DNA of 64,000 bases, from assembly GCA_014189435.1 (NCBI GenBank), contig CP050293.1:3539001-3603000 (forward strand), written 5' to 3'. The position numbers and the translations under genes are program-made. The notes below the pieces were generated by a model, which did no database searches, was not told where the DNA came from, and was given only the letters and a program-made list of their open reading frames with translations. Within the stretch, counting starts at the first letter, position 1, and every line of letters begins with the position of its first letter. Positions 7,795 to 17,352 of this stretch are shown here, piece after piece. This DNA is from Mesorhizobium loti (GTDB lineage: Bacteria; Pseudomonadota; Alphaproteobacteria; Rhizobiales; Rhizobiaceae).

Positions 7795-8997
7795 ATGAAG
7801 GTCGTTGAACGCTACATCATGCGCCGCGCTTTCGTGGTCTTCATGGCCGCGCTTGTCTGGACGCTGGCCATCGTGTGGACGACGCAGGTGCTGGCAAAAA
7901 TCGACCTGGTCACCGACAGCGGCCAGTCGGCGCTGACCTTCTTCGAAGTCGCTGCCCTCATTCTTCCGTCCATCATCCCGATCGTGGTGCCTTTTGCGCT
8001 GGTGGTGGCGGTCGCACAGACGCTCAGTGCCATGAATTCGGATTCCGAACTCGCCGTCGTCAACGCCGCGGGCGCCTCGCGCTGGACGATCGTGCGGCCG
8101 ATCATGCTTTTGGCGCTGGCAGCCGCCGTCTTTTCCTTTGCCGTCGACAACGGCATCGACCCCTATGCCCGGCAGAAGAACCGGGCCCTGGTGGCGTCGT
8201 CACGCGCGGATCTGTTATCGCTGATCATCCAGGAAGGCACCTTCCGCAAGATCGAGGACGGGCTGTTCCTGCAGGTCGGAGAGCGGCTCCCCGACAATCG
8301 GCTTGGCGGCATCTTCGTCGCCGATTCGCGCGAAGAAGGCGTCAACCTCGTCTACTACGCCAAGACCGGCAGCATCGTCGAACGCGGCGGCGAAAAGGTG
8401 CTGATGATGAATGACGGCGTCATCCATCGCAAAACGCTGACCGGCGATCTCTCCGTCATCCGTTTCACCTCCTATGCCTTCGACATGTCGGCCTTCATGG
8501 CGGCGGCTTCGGCGGTGACGCTGCTGCCGAAGGACCAGACGACCCAGTACCTGCTCAACCCGAGCGCCAACGACAAGTATTATCAGCAGAGCCCCTATGA
8601 ATACCGGGCCGAGGTCAACCAGCGGTTTTCGGAATGGACGTATTCCATGGTCTTCGCGCTCATTGCGCTTGCGGTCGCCGGAGATGCGCGCTCGCACCGT
8701 GAGGCGCGCGTCAATCCGCTGATCACGGCCATCGGGATATCGCTGTTCGTGCGTTGGCTGGGCTTTTTTGCCGCCAGCAAGGCCGATGAGATCCCGCAAT
8801 ATGCCTATATGGTCTATGGCGTGCCGATTGTGGCTTCCGCGGTGGCGATCTGGTTCATCGTCTCCAACCGGACCATGGAACTGCCGGTGGCCTGGGCCGA
8901 CTGGATGACAAATTTCGCCACGCGCATCGGTGACAGCTGGAACGCTCTCAAACTGCGCTTGTCCAGACGCGGCACTTCAGGGCAAGGGGTCAGTTGA
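7795..8997 (+). CDS. lptF: LPS export ABC transporter permease LptF
   Basis: A 400-residue inner-membrane protein of the YjgP/YjgQ family. The N-terminus MKVVERYIMRRAFVVFMAALVWTLAIV is the first helix; helices 2 and 3 follow at about residues 57-80 and 98-118, a periplasmic jellyroll-like domain spans about 130-270, and three more helices lie at the end (EWTYSMVFALIALAVAG, LITAIGISLFVRW, YGVPIVASAVAIW). With LptG it forms the permease that extracts LPS from the inner membrane, driven by LptB. It overlaps lptG by four bases (ATGA), so the two are translationally coupled at the head of the lptF-lptG-lptD-surA-pdxA-rsmA operon. Confidence 0.93.
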   Translation: MKVVERYIMRRAFVVFMAALVWTLAIVWTTQVLAKIDLVTDSGQSALTFFEVAALILPSIIPIVVPFALVVAVAQTLSAMNSDSELAVVNAAGASRWTIVRPIMLLALAAAVFSFAVDNGIDPYARQKNRALVASSRADLLSLIIQEGTFRKIEDGLFLQVGERLPDNRLGGIFVADSREEGVNLVYYAKTGSIVERGGEKVLMMNDGVIHRKTLTGDLSVIRFTSYAFDMSAFMAAASAVTLLPKDQTTQYLLNPSANDKYYQQSPYEYRAEVNQRFSEWTYSMVFALIALAVAGDARSHREARVNPLITAIGISLFVRWLGFFAASKADEIPQYAYMVYGVPIVASAVAIWFIVSNRTMELPVAWADWMTNFATRIGDSWNALKLRLSRRGTSGQGVS

Positions 8998-10079
8998 TGG
9001 GCTGGACGCTGGGCCGCTATTTCTTCTTCCGCTATGTGACGATCACCATCTGGTTCTTCATCGGCCTTCTGGCGCTGGTGTTCCTGATCGATTTCACCGA
9101 ACTCTCCGGCCGCACCACCGGCCTGCCCGGCTTCACCTACGGAACGGCAGTGGCCATTTCGGGGCTCCGAATGCCGATGATCATGCTGCAGACGGTGCCG
9201 TTTGTCGGTCTGTTCTCGGCGATGGCGACGCTGGTGTCGCTCAACCGGCGCTACGAACTGGTCATCGCGCGTTCCGCCGGCGTTTCGGCCTGGCAGTTCC
9301 TGCTGCCCTGCTGCATCGGAGCCTTGCTGTTCGGCGTCTTGTCGGTTGGCGTCATCAATCCGCTCGCCGCGCACGCATTCTCCTGGTCCGAGCAGATCGA
9401 AACCGAGCTGCGTTCCGGCAAATCAAACACGGTTTCGGCCGATGCCGCGCCCTGGATTCGGCAGAAAACCAGTTCGGGGGACACCATCATCGGTGCGCGG
9501 GCCATCCTGAACCAGGGCCTGGAGATGGCCGATGTCGTGTTTTTCATTCTCGACCCGCAAGGCAACATCGTCGAGCGCAAGGACGCCGCGCGCGCCTTCC
9601 TGCGCGACGGCTATTGGGAATTGCAGGACGTCAAGACGCTCCAGAACGGCACGATCCAGGCATCGGCAAGCGATCGCGTGCCGACCAATCTGAAGCCTGA
9701 ATTCGTGCAAGAGCGGCTGGCGCGCCCCGAAACCATCCCTTTCTATGACCTGCCGGGAAAGATCGAGGTTGCCCGTTCCTTCGGCCTCAAGGCAAATGCC
9801 TTTGCCATGCAGTTTGATTCGCTGGTGGCGTTGCCGTTCCTTCTCGTCGCCATGACGCTGATTGCGGCAACGGTTTCAATGCGATTTGCTAGGATGGGGC
9901 AGTCGGCAACGATGATTCTGGGTGGCATCATCGCCGGCTTTCTGCTTTATGTCGTTTCGGTGCTGGTGAAGGCATTCGGCGTGGCGGGGTTTGTGCCAAC
10001 TGTCGTAGCCGCATGGGTGCCGGTCGTGGTGGCTATGTTCTTCGGGGTGACTTTCCTGCTATACAAGGAAGACGGCTAG
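8994..10079 (+). CDS. lptG: LPS export ABC transporter permease LptG
   Basis: A 361-residue partner of LptF in the LPS extractor. It starts MMGWTLGRYFFFRYVTITIWFFIGLLALVFLID and shows the family's pattern of helices around a periplasmic domain: MLQTVPFVGLFSAMATLVSLNRRYELVIARSAG is the coupling-helix region that contacts LptB, and the last helices are LPFLLVAMTLIAATVS, GGIIAGFLLYVVSVLV and WVPVVVAMFFGVTFLL. The start ATG overlaps the lptF stop. Its own stop is followed at once by the lptD start region, consistent with one transcript. Length and topology are normal. Confidence 0.93.
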   Translation: MMGWTLGRYFFFRYVTITIWFFIGLLALVFLIDFTELSGRTTGLPGFTYGTAVAISGLRMPMIMLQTVPFVGLFSAMATLVSLNRRYELVIARSAGVSAWQFLLPCCIGALLFGVLSVGVINPLAAHAFSWSEQIETELRSGKSNTVSADAAPWIRQKTSSGDTIIGARAILNQGLEMADVVFFILDPQGNIVERKDAARAFLRDGYWELQDVKTLQNGTIQASASDRVPTNLKPEFVQERLARPETIPFYDLPGKIEVARSFGLKANAFAMQFDSLVALPFLLVAMTLIAATVSMRFARMGQSATMILGGIIAGFLLYVVSVLVKAFGVAGFVPTVVAAWVPVVVAMFFGVTFLLYKEDG

Positions 10080-10093
10080 TGAGGGAGGCGTTT

Positions 10094-12523
10094 TTGCCCA
10101 GCAACAGGCAGGCCCGTTTGGCGCGCCTCTATGCGGCGACCGCCTTGGCGTGCCTGCTCGCATGCGTCGTCCCGATGCCGGCGTTCGCGCAGGATGTCGG
10201 CGACATGGCGACATCGGTCCCGTCCGGCTCGCAGATGCTGCTGGCGGCCGATACGCTGGTCTACAACAACGACAATCAGACGGTGACCGCCGTCGGTGGC
10301 GTGCAGATCGATTATGGTGGCAATCGCCTTGTCGCCCAGCGGGTCGAATACAACCGCAATACCAAGCGGATGGTCGCGAGCGGCAACGTCGAAGTCATCA
10401 ACAGCGACGGCACCAAGATCAATTCGCAACATATCGACATCACCGATGACTTCGCCGACGGCTTCGTCAATGCGTTGCGCGTCGAAACCGTCGACAAGGC
10501 CTATTTCGCCGCCGAAAGCGCCGAGCGCATGGGCGGCGTCCTGACCACGTTCCACAATGGCGTCTACACCGCCTGCGAACCCTGCGAGGACAAGCCCGAC
10601 AAAGCGCCAACCTGGCGCGTCAAGGCCAAGAAGATCATCTGGAACGGCGAGAAGAAGACGGTTCGCTTCGAGAATGCGAATTTCGAGTTCTTCGGTTTCC
10701 CGCTCGCCTATCTGCCTGCATTCGAGATTGCCGACCCGACGGTGAAGCGCAAGAGCGGCTTCCTGATCCCCGGTATCGTCTTCAACGACGATCTCGGCGT
10801 CGGCGTGAAAGTTCCCTACTACTTCGCCTTGTCACCGACCTATGACCTGACCGTCACCGGCACCGGCTACACCAAGCAGGGCTTTCTCGGCGAGGCCGAG
10901 TGGCGCCAGCGCTTCAACAATGGCCAGTACAGTTTGAAGATCGCAGGGATTCACCAGCAGGATCCCGATGCCTTCCTCGACACGACTGCTTTCCCCGGCA
11001 CCGCTGGTCACAATATCAATTCGGGCGCGGCGGGCGATCCCAACAAATTCCGCGGCATGATGGGAACCCAAGGCCAGTTCGCCATCAATTCACGCTGGAA
11101 TTTCGGCTGGGATGTGCTGCTGCAGACCGACAAGAACTTCTCGAACACCTACAACATCGACAAGTACAATTCTTCCGTCCGCCAGTCGTCGGTCTACCTG
11201 ACGGGCCTCAACGGCCGCAACTATTTCGACGTTCGCGCCATGCACTTCGATGTGCAGGAAGATACACCCGACGACAACATCTCCGCGCGAAGCGGACAAC
11301 AGCCCTGGGTGCTGCCGTCGCTCGACTACGCCTATATTCCCGACGTATCGGTGGCCGGCGGCCAGCTGTCGCTCAACGTCAACGCGCGGGTCATCCGCCG
11401 CGAGGATCTCGATCAGGCTTTCTCAACCCCCTACGACTCAAGCACACCAACTCAGCGTGTCAGAGGTATCGAAGGCGAATCAGGCCGTCTCACTGCCGAG
11501 GCTGAGTGGAAGCGGAGCTTCGTCACTGATGGCGGGCTGGTGCTGACGCCATTGCTCGCGCTGCAGGGCGACGTGGATTATCTCAGAGCTTCGTCGGCTT
11601 CGCTTGCCGCCATCCAAGAGATGGCAACGAATCCTGAGATAAACGCCAACGACGATATGCGCTCGTCATTTGCCCGGTACATGGCGACCGCGGGCCTTGA
11701 GTTGCGTTGGCCGGTGCTGTTTTCCATGGCGAGCGGATCCAGCCACGTGATCGAGCCGATGGCGCAGGTTTTCATGCGCCCGAACGAGCAGTATGTCGGC
11801 GGTCTTGCCGTTCCCAACGAAGACGCCCAAAGCATGGTGTTCGACGCGACCACCCTGTTCGAGCGCGACAAGTTCTCCGGTTACGACCGGGTCGAAGGCG
11901 GCTCGCGCGCCAATGTCGGCTTCCGCTATTCCGGCTCGTACAACAATGGCTGGGGCACCAATGCCATTTTCGGCCAATCCTATCAGATCGGCGGCGAGAA
12001 CTCGTTCGCCGCTCCGGATCTGGTCAATGTCGGCGCCTATTCAGGTCTCGACACGACCAAGTCCGACTATGTCGGCCTGTTTGGCATCAACAGCCCCAAC
12101 GGCTTCGCGGCCTCGGTCAGCGGCCGTTTCGACGAACAGAGCTTTGAGATCCGCCGCGCCGAGGTGAAGGCCGCCTATTCCGGCCTGCCGGTGTCGCTGA
12201 GCGCCAAATACGCCTTCATCCAAGCCCAACCACTCTACGGTTTCACCACCGACCGCCACGAGGTCACGCTTGGTGCATCGACGCATCTCGCCGAAAACTG
12301 GCGCGTCTTCGGCACCGGAACCTACGATTTGCAGCAAAGCCTGCTGGTCAAGGACGGCGTCGGCTTCGCCTACAACGATTCCTGCTTCACGTATTTGATG
12401 ACCTACTCGCAGTCGCGCGACCTGAACACCAGAGAGGTGTCGCAGACCATCGGCTTCAATTTGTCGTTCCGCACCCTCGGCGATTTCGGCTCGTCGAGCA
12501 GTGGCGTCGACACGATCCAGTAA
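10094..12523 (+). CDS. lptD: LPS assembly outer-membrane protein LptD
   Basis: The product (about 809 residues) is the outer-membrane beta-barrel that inserts LPS into the outer leaflet. It has a signal peptide ending AFA before QDVGD, an OstA/LptA-like N-terminal domain (LVYNNDNQTVTAVGGVQIDYGG, RVEYNRNTKRMVASGNVEVI) and a long C-terminal barrel domain with aromatic-ended strands, ending in LSFRTLGDFGSSS-type sequence. Cysteines TACEPCED and NDSCFTY may form the inter-domain disulphides known in this family. I chose the TTG at 10094 because GGGAGG lies five bases upstream; the GTG at 10079, overlapping the lptG stop, is the alternative. It is followed by its chaperone gene, surA. Confidence 0.9.
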   Translation: MPSNRQARLARLYAATALACLLACVVPMPAFAQDVGDMATSVPSGSQMLLAADTLVYNNDNQTVTAVGGVQIDYGGNRLVAQRVEYNRNTKRMVASGNVEVINSDGTKINSQHIDITDDFADGFVNALRVETVDKAYFAAESAERMGGVLTTFHNGVYTACEPCEDKPDKAPTWRVKAKKIIWNGEKKTVRFENANFEFFGFPLAYLPAFEIADPTVKRKSGFLIPGIVFNDDLGVGVKVPYYFALSPTYDLTVTGTGYTKQGFLGEAEWRQRFNNGQYSLKIAGIHQQDPDAFLDTTAFPGTAGHNINSGAAGDPNKFRGMMGTQGQFAINSRWNFGWDVLLQTDKNFSNTYNIDKYNSSVRQSSVYLTGLNGRNYFDVRAMHFDVQEDTPDDNISARSGQQPWVLPSLDYAYIPDVSVAGGQLSLNVNARVIRREDLDQAFSTPYDSSTPTQRVRGIEGESGRLTAEAEWKRSFVTDGGLVLTPLLALQGDVDYLRASSASLAAIQEMATNPEINANDDMRSSFARYMATAGLELRWPVLFSMASGSSHVIEPMAQVFMRPNEQYVGGLAVPNEDAQSMVFDATTLFERDKFSGYDRVEGGSRANVGFRYSGSYNNGWGTNAIFGQSYQIGGENSFAAPDLVNVGAYSGLDTTKSDYVGLFGINSPNGFAASVSGRFDEQSFEIRRAEVKAAYSGLPVSLSAKYAFIQAQPLYGFTTDRHEVTLGASTHLAENWRVFGTGTYDLQQSLLVKDGVGFAYNDSCFTYLMTYSQSRDLNTREVSQTIGFNLSFRTLGDFGSSSSGVDTIQ

Positions 12524-12615
12524 CAATCGGCGACATCGTTTCGCCGCATAGCGCTGGCACGGATTTCGCGCACCTGAAAAGACAAAAAATTGGGCGGAGC
12601 CGGGATAGAATTGGG

Positions 12616-13551
12616 ATGCCAACGATGAGGAAATACCTCTTTTCAGCAGGTTTCGCGCTGCTTGTGGCGGCGACGTGCGTGTCGATCACCGTGATGACGC
12701 CACCGGCTTTCGCCAGCGAGATCAAATACGTCGTCAACGACATTCCGGTCACCACCGGCGACATCGCCCATCGCGCCGCCTTCCTGAAGCTGCAGCGCAA
12801 GAAGGGTGACGCCGGCCAGGAAATGATCGACCAGACGCTACGCATGGCCGAGGCCAAGCGGCTTGGCATCCGCATCAGCGACGCGCAGGTCGAGGCGGCG
12901 TATCAGCGCTTTGCGTCCAGCAACAAGATGCAGCTCAGCCAGCTCGATGGCGTCATGGAGAAGTCGGGCGTCACCAAGGGCCATTTCAAGGAATTCATCC
13001 GCGCCCAGATGGCCTGGAACCAGGCCTTGAGCGCGCGCTACCGGTCCGGCGATGGCACCGGTGCCGTCAGCGAACAGGATCTTGTCAGGAAGATGCTCGA
13101 AAAGGGCGGCTCCAAGCCGAGCGCCACCGAGTACATGCTGCAGCAGGTCATCTTCGTGGTGCCAGCCGCCGAACGCAGCGCGACGTTGGGCAAGCGCAAG
13201 CGCGAGGCCGATGCCATGCGCGCCCGCTTCAACGGCTGCAACACGACGCGCGAATTCGCCAAGGGCCTGATCGACGTCACCGTTCGCGATCTGGGCCGGG
13301 TGCTGGCACCGCAACTGCCGCCGGACTGGGCCGAGCAGATCAAGGCTACCAAGGTCGGCGGCGCCACCGTCACGCGCGAAACCGAACGCGGCGTCGAATT
13401 CATCGGCATCTGCTCGTCGCGCGAAGTGTCCGACGACAAGGTCGCGCAGATGGTCTTCCAGGGTGAAAGCTCCGGTGACAAGAACGCCGACGAGCTCAGC
13501 AAGAAATATGTCGACGAGCTGAAGGCGAAAGCCCGCATCGTCAAGCGCTGA
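12616..13551 (+). CDS. surA: SurA-like periplasmic chaperone / peptidyl-prolyl isomerase
   Basis: The 311-residue protein has a signal peptide ending AFA before [24 protein letters not shown]. This is the start of a SurA N-terminal domain, whose helices [23 protein letters not shown] and [19 protein letters not shown] follow. A single parvulin-like domain occupies about residues 150-270 ([29 protein letters not shown]). It should escort unfolded outer-membrane proteins, including LptD encoded just upstream, across the periplasm. It is shorter than the E. coli protein, which has two parvulin domains, but this is normal in alphaproteobacteria. An in-frame ATG at 12625 is an alternative start. 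Confidence 0.85.
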   Translation: MPTMRKYLFSAGFALLVAATCVSITVMTPPAFASEIKYVVNDIPVTTGDIAHRAAFLKLQRKKGDAGQEMIDQTLRMAEAKRLGIRISDAQVEAAYQRFASSNKMQLSQLDGVMEKSGVTKGHFKEFIRAQMAWNQALSARYRSGDGTGAVSEQDLVRKMLEKGGSKPSATEYMLQQVIFVVPAAERSATLGKRKREADAMRARFNGCNTTREFAKGLIDVTVRDLGRVLAPQLPPDWAEQIKATKVGGATVTRETERGVEFIGICSSREVSDDKVAQMVFQGESSGDKNADELSKKYVDELKAKARIVKR

Positions 13552-13552
13552 C

Positions 13553-14581
13553 GTGAGCGGCACAGTGATTGCGCTCGCGTTGAGCGCCGGCGATCCGTCC
13601 GGCATAGGGCCGGAGATTGCCATCGCCGCCTTTATGGCGCGCGAGGCTGCCGCCCTGCCCCCCTTCTACCTGCTCGCCGATCCGGCGTTGATCGCCTCGC
13701 GGGCGCGCCTTCTCGGCATTTCGCTGCCGATCGTCGAAACGACATCGGCGCAGGCGGCGCAAGTCTTTGCCCGCGCCTTGCCGATCGTGCCACTGACTGC
13801 CCGCTGCATCGACAGCCCCGGCCGACCCGACCCGGCCAATGCGACCGCCACCATCGAAGCCATCGACCGCGCCGTCGCCGACTGCCTTGCCGGCGACGCC
13901 TCGGCCGTCGTCACCTGCCCCATCGCCAAGAAGCCGCTCTACGATGCCGGCTTTCGCTTTCCCGGCCACACCGAATATCTGGCGCATCTGGCGGCCCGGC
14001 ACAGCGGCGTCGAAGCCATGCCGGTGATGATGCTGGCCGGCCCCGACCTGCGCACCGTTCCCGTCACCATCCACATCGCGCTGGCCGAGGTGCCGAAGGC
14101 GCTGACCACCGAACTGATTGTCGCCACTGCGCGCATCACCGCCACCGACCTCACCGGCCGCTTCGGCATCGCCCGGCCGAGGCTCGCCATTGCCGGGCTC
14201 AATCCGCATGCCGGCGAAGGCGGCGCAATGGGCCACGAGGACGAGCGGATCGTGCGCCCGGCTGTCGACATCCTGCGTGCCGAAGGGATCGACGCTTTCG
14301 GCCCGCTGCCGGCCGACACGTTGTTCCACGCCCGGGCACGGGCCGGCTACGACGTAGCCCTTTGCATGTATCACGACCAGGCGCTGATCCCGGCCAAGGC
14401 GCTGGCCTTCGACGAGGCGGTCAATGTCACGCTCGGCCTGCCATTCATCCGCACCTCACCCGACCACGGCACGGCCTTCGACATCGCCGGCAAGGGCGTG
14501 GCGCGACCCGACAGCCTGATGGCGGCGCTGAAGCTTGCCAGACGGCTGGCCGACACAGACAAGAAGGCAGTTGCCGCATGA
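13553..14581 (+). CDS. pdxA: 4-hydroxythreonine-4-phosphate dehydrogenase
   Basis: A 342-residue NAD-dependent enzyme of the DXP-dependent pyridoxal phosphate pathway, which oxidises 4-phosphohydroxy-L-threonine. The family's substrate and metal-binding motifs are all present: [13 protein letters not shown] at the N-terminus, FPGHTEYLA (metal His), [15 protein letters not shown] (second His) and [10 protein letters not shown] (third His), with [19 protein letters not shown] near the end. The GTG at 13553 lies one base after the surA stop. This is the standard lptD-surA-pdxA-rsmA order, so the gene is probably expressed with the envelope operon. Confidence 0.96.
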   Translation: MSGTVIALALSAGDPSGIGPEIAIAAFMAREAAALPPFYLLADPALIASRARLLGISLPIVETTSAQAAQVFARALPIVPLTARCIDSPGRPDPANATATIEAIDRAVADCLAGDASAVVTCPIAKKPLYDAGFRFPGHTEYLAHLAARHSGVEAMPVMMLAGPDLRTVPVTIHIALAEVPKALTTELIVATARITATDLTGRFGIARPRLAIAGLNPHAGEGGAMGHEDERIVRPAVDILRAEGIDAFGPLPADTLFHARARAGYDVALCMYHDQALIPAKALAFDEAVNVTLGLPFIRTSPDHGTAFDIAGKGVARPDSLMAALKLARRLADTDKKAVAA

Positions 14582-14591
14582 GACCGCAGGC

Positions 14592-15431
14592 ATGAGCATC
14601 GACGGGCTGCCGCCGCTGCGCGAGGTGATCGAGCGCCATGGTCTGCAGGCAAAGAAGGCGCTCGGCCAGAATTTCCTGCTCGACCTCAACCTCACCGGCA
14701 AGATCGCCCGCACCGCCGGCGACTTGTCCAATGCAACCGTGATCGAGGTCGGTCCCGGTCCCGGCGGGCTGACCCGCGCCCTGCTCTCCAACGGCGCGCG
14801 CCACGTCATTGCCATCGAGCGTGACGAACGCTGCCTGGCTGCCCTTGCCGAAGTGTCCGATCATTACCCCGGCAGGCTGGAGGTTGTGTCCGGCGACGCG
14901 CTGAAGACGGATTTCGCGGCACTTGCCAGTGGAGCGGCCGGGAACGGCGGCCCGGTAAAGATCGTGGCCAACCTGCCCTACAACATCGGCACGGAGTTGC
15001 TGGTGCGCTGGTTGACGGTCAGCGATTGGCCCCCCTTCTACACCTCGATGACTTTGATGTTCCAGCGCGAGGTGGCCGAGCGCATCGTCGCGCCCGCCGG
15101 CAGCGACAGCTATGGCCGGCTGGGGGTTCTTGCCGGTTGGCGGACGGAGGCGAGGATCGCCTTCGACGTACCGCCACAGGCATTCACGCCGCCGCCAAAG
15201 GTCACCTCCTCGGTGGTGCATCTGGTGCCGCGCCTGACCCCTCTGCCCGCCGAGGTGAAAAAACTCGGCCGCGTCACCGAAGCCGCCTTCGGCCAACGTC
15301 GCAAGATGCTGCGGCAGAGTGTGAAAAGCCTCGGCGGCGAGGCTCTGCTCGAACGCGCCGGCATCGATCCGACACGCCGCGCCGAGACGCTCAGCGTCGA
15401 GGAGTTTGTAAGGTTGACGAACGCGGTGTAG
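14592..15431 (+). CDS. rsmA: 16S rRNA (adenine(1518)-N6/adenine(1519)-N6)-dimethyltransferase
   Basis: The 279-residue KsgA/RsmA enzyme dimethylates two adjacent adenines in helix 45 of 16S rRNA late in 30S assembly. Motifs: [19 protein letters not shown], the SAM-binding [15 protein letters not shown], the acidic IERDERC, and the catalytic [15 protein letters not shown] (NLPY). The C-terminal domain has [17 protein letters not shown] and [19 protein letters not shown] chose the ATG at 14592, ten bases after pdxA stops, because homologues begin just before [13 protein letters not shown]; an earlier in-frame ATG lies inside pdxA. It is the last gene of the plus-strand operon and converges on gmk. 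Confidence 0.95.
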   Translation: MSIDGLPPLREVIERHGLQAKKALGQNFLLDLNLTGKIARTAGDLSNATVIEVGPGPGGLTRALLSNGARHVIAIERDERCLAALAEVSDHYPGRLEVVSGDALKTDFAALASGAAGNGGPVKIVANLPYNIGTELLVRWLTVSDWPPFYTSMTLMFQREVAERIVAPAGSDSYGRLGVLAGWRTEARIAFDVPPQAFTPPPKVTSSVVHLVPRLTPLPAEVKKLGRVTEAAFGQRRKMLRQSVKSLGGEALLERAGIDPTRRAETLSVEEFVRLTNAV

Positions 15432-15437
15432 GAAGCT

Positions 15438-15635
15438 GCCGATCTCCCCCCTCGTGGGGGAGATGTCCGGCAGGACAGAGGGGGGCGCGAAGGATCGCCA
15501 ACCTTGGAATCTTGCCGGACCATTGCCAACCCACGACCGGCAAAAGTGAAGGTAGTCTAGTTATTTGATCGTCGGCGGGACAGCGCCCGCCTCTGCCCTG
15601 CCGGGCATCTCCCCCACAAGGGGGAGATTGGCGCC
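15438..15635. repeat. Paired inverted intergenic repeat, copy 1
   Basis: Two arms face each other. The left arm is 15438-15501 (GATCTCCCCC, a CTCGT-type loop, GGGGGAGAT, then TCCGGCAGGACAGAGGGGGG and GAAGGATCGCCAAC). The right arm is 15571-15635, its imperfect reverse complement, beginning GTCGGCGGGACAGCGCC. Each arm also has its own GC-rich hairpin. The element fills the gap between the convergent rsmA and gmk genes, where it could act as a bidirectional terminator. The same arms recur at 36131-36304 and 56313-56513. Confidence 0.85.
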
Positions 15636-15643
15636 TCACCGCC

Positions 15644-16300
15644 TCAGCCAGTCTTCTCGTCCAACAGTCCCGAGACGAAATCGAACAGGCCTGGCCGGCG
15701 GTCGCGTCTTAGCCGCTCGGCGACGACGATGCCGCGCACTTCCGCGAAGGCGCGATCGAGGTCGTCATTGACGATGACGAAATCATATTCCTTCCAGTGC
15801 TCGATCTCGTTGCGGGCGTTTTTCAGCCGCGTTTCGATCACCGCTTCCTGGTCTTCGGCGCGGCGCTTCAGCCGCGCCTTCAATTCCTTCATCGATGGCG
15901 GCAGGATGAAGATCGAGACGATGTCAGCGCGCATCTTCTCCTTGAGCTGCTGGGCACCTTGCCAGTCGATGTCGAACAGCATATCGCGCCCTTCTGACAG
16001 CGCCAGCTCGGCCGGTTCGCGCGGGGTCGCATAGCAATTGCCGTGCACCTCGGCCCATTCCAGCAGCGCGTCGGAATCACGCAGCCGTTCGAACTCGCGC
16101 ATCGTCCTAAAATGGTAGTGGACGCCCTCGATCTCGCTGCCGCGGCGCGGTCTGGTGGTGACCGAGACCGACAGTTCGAGACTGGAATCGCTTTCCAGAA
16201 GATTGCGCGCGATCGTCGACTTGCCGGCGCCGGACGGCGACGACAGGACGAGCATCAGGCCCCGGCGGCGAATGCGGGACCCCAAATCCTTGGCAACCAT
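15644..16300 (-). CDS. gmk: Guanylate kinase
   Basis: A 218-residue kinase that phosphorylates GMP to GDP. It shows the P-loop [17 protein letters not shown], the GMP-binding [21 protein letters not shown] segment, [23 protein letters not shown] and [20 protein letters not shown] (lid region). It ends [12 protein letters not shown]. Length is normal. It is three bases downstream of yicC and is the last gene of the minus-strand fabD-fabG-acpP-fabF-mltG-yicC-gmk cluster, ending just before the paired repeat. Confidence 0.96.
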   Translation of the reverse strand: MVAKDLGSRIRRRGLMLVLSSPSGAGKSTIARNLLESDSSLELSVSVTTRPRRGSEIEGVHYHFRTMREFERLRDSDALLEWAEVHGNCYATPREPAELALSEGRDMLFDIDWQGAQQLKEKMRADIVSIFILPPSMKELKARLKRRAEDQEAVIETRLKNARNEIEHWKEYDFVIVNDDLDRAFAEVRGIVVAERLRRDRRPGLFDFVSGLLDEKTG

Positions 16301-16303
16301 CGG

Positions 16304-17194
16304 CTACTCCAGATTCTGGATCTGTTCACGAAACTGGTCGACCACCGCCTTCAGCTCCAGCCCGATCGCGGTGACGGCGGCGGCATTCGACTTCGAACAC
16401 AGCGTATTCGATTCGCGGTTAAATTCCTGTGCCAGAAAATCGAGCTTGCGGCCAACCGCGCCGCCGCCCTCCAGCAATGCCCGACCGGATGCGACATGCG
16501 TTTTCAGCCGGTCGATCTCTTCGCGAATATCGGCTTTGGTGGCCAGGAACGCCGCCTCCATGTGCAGCCGGGTCGCGTCCAGATTGGCGGAAGCGTCCAT
16601 CAGGAGCCTGACCTGCTCGGCGATGCGCTCGCGGATCGCCACCGTCTCGCGTGACGGATCCACTTCTGCCCGCAGCGTCAGCGCCTCGATTGTGTCGATA
16701 TGACCCGACAGCAGCACAGCCAGCGCGGCACCCTCGCTCTGTCGTGCCTGTTCGAGCCCCTTCAAGGCGACCTCGAGCGCGGCCATGATCGCTGCATCGA
16801 GCGCGGCCCTCACTTCTTCGGTTTCGACAGTTTCGGGAATGTCGAGCACACCGCGTAACGACAGCAACCCGTCTGATGTCGCGGGAGCAACGCCGAATTG
16901 CTCCTGCAGCCGCTTGGCGAGCCCGGCAAGGTCTTTCAGGAAGGCTTCGTTGACGACCGGCTGCGCCTGCGCGCCGGCGGCACGGCCGATGGTCAGCGTC
17001 GCCTGGAAATTGCCGCGCGCAAAACGCTTCTGAAGTAGCTGCCGGACGGCCGGCTCCAGCCGCTCGAAGCCTTGCGGCAGCCGCAGCCTTACCTCGACGC
17101 TCTTGCCGTTGACGGACTTGACCTCCCAGGCGATCGAGGTGCCGTCATGCTCGGCGACGGCGCGTGCAAAACCGGTCATGCTCTGCAAATTCAT
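16304..17194 (-). CDS. yicC: YicC family endoribonuclease-like protein
   Basis: The 296-residue protein begins MNLQSMTGFARAVAEHDGTSIAWEVKSVNGKSVEVRLRLP and ends EEIDRLKTHVASGRALLEGGGAVGRKLDFLAQEFNRESNTLCSKS, both diagnostic of YicC (N-terminal YicC domain, C-terminal DUF1732). Family members in E. coli and Bacillus act as RNases; the activity here is inferred. The ATG at 17194 is chosen because homologues start at SMTGFA; an upstream in-frame ATG would add about 48 residues without similarity. It lies directly before gmk, as in most proteobacteria. Confidence 0.93.
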   Translation of the reverse strand: MNLQSMTGFARAVAEHDGTSIAWEVKSVNGKSVEVRLRLPQGFERLEPAVRQLLQKRFARGNFQATLTIGRAAGAQAQPVVNEAFLKDLAGLAKRLQEQFGVAPATSDGLLSLRGVLDIPETVETEEVRAALDAAIMAALEVALKGLEQARQSEGAALAVLLSGHIDTIEALTLRAEVDPSRETVAIRERIAEQVRLLMDASANLDATRLHMEAAFLATKADIREEIDRLKTHVASGRALLEGGGAVGRKLDFLAQEFNRESNTLCSKSNAAAVTAIGLELKAVVDQFREQIQNLE

Positions 17195-17352
17195 ATCGCC
17201 CACACGTGTCTGGCGCATCACCCCGAAACCGGTTTTCCGGAGAGGAGCAAGTGCGGCTTGAAAATGACTGCGCCGCAGGCGCGTCGAAATCGGACGCGCG
17301 GCGCTCTTCCAAATGTCAGGGCATCGCCTGGTGGGCAATGCCTTTCTTGACT

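Noticed and set aside
15438..15635. CRISPR array at the repeat-rich gap
   Set aside because: The arms are palindromic and face each other, with no regular spacer-repeat alternation.
17195..17352. Gene or sRNA between yicC and mltG
   Set aside because: The 158-base gap contains only the start of yicC and a minor GAAACCGGTTTTC palindrome near 17225; no terminator or coding signal.
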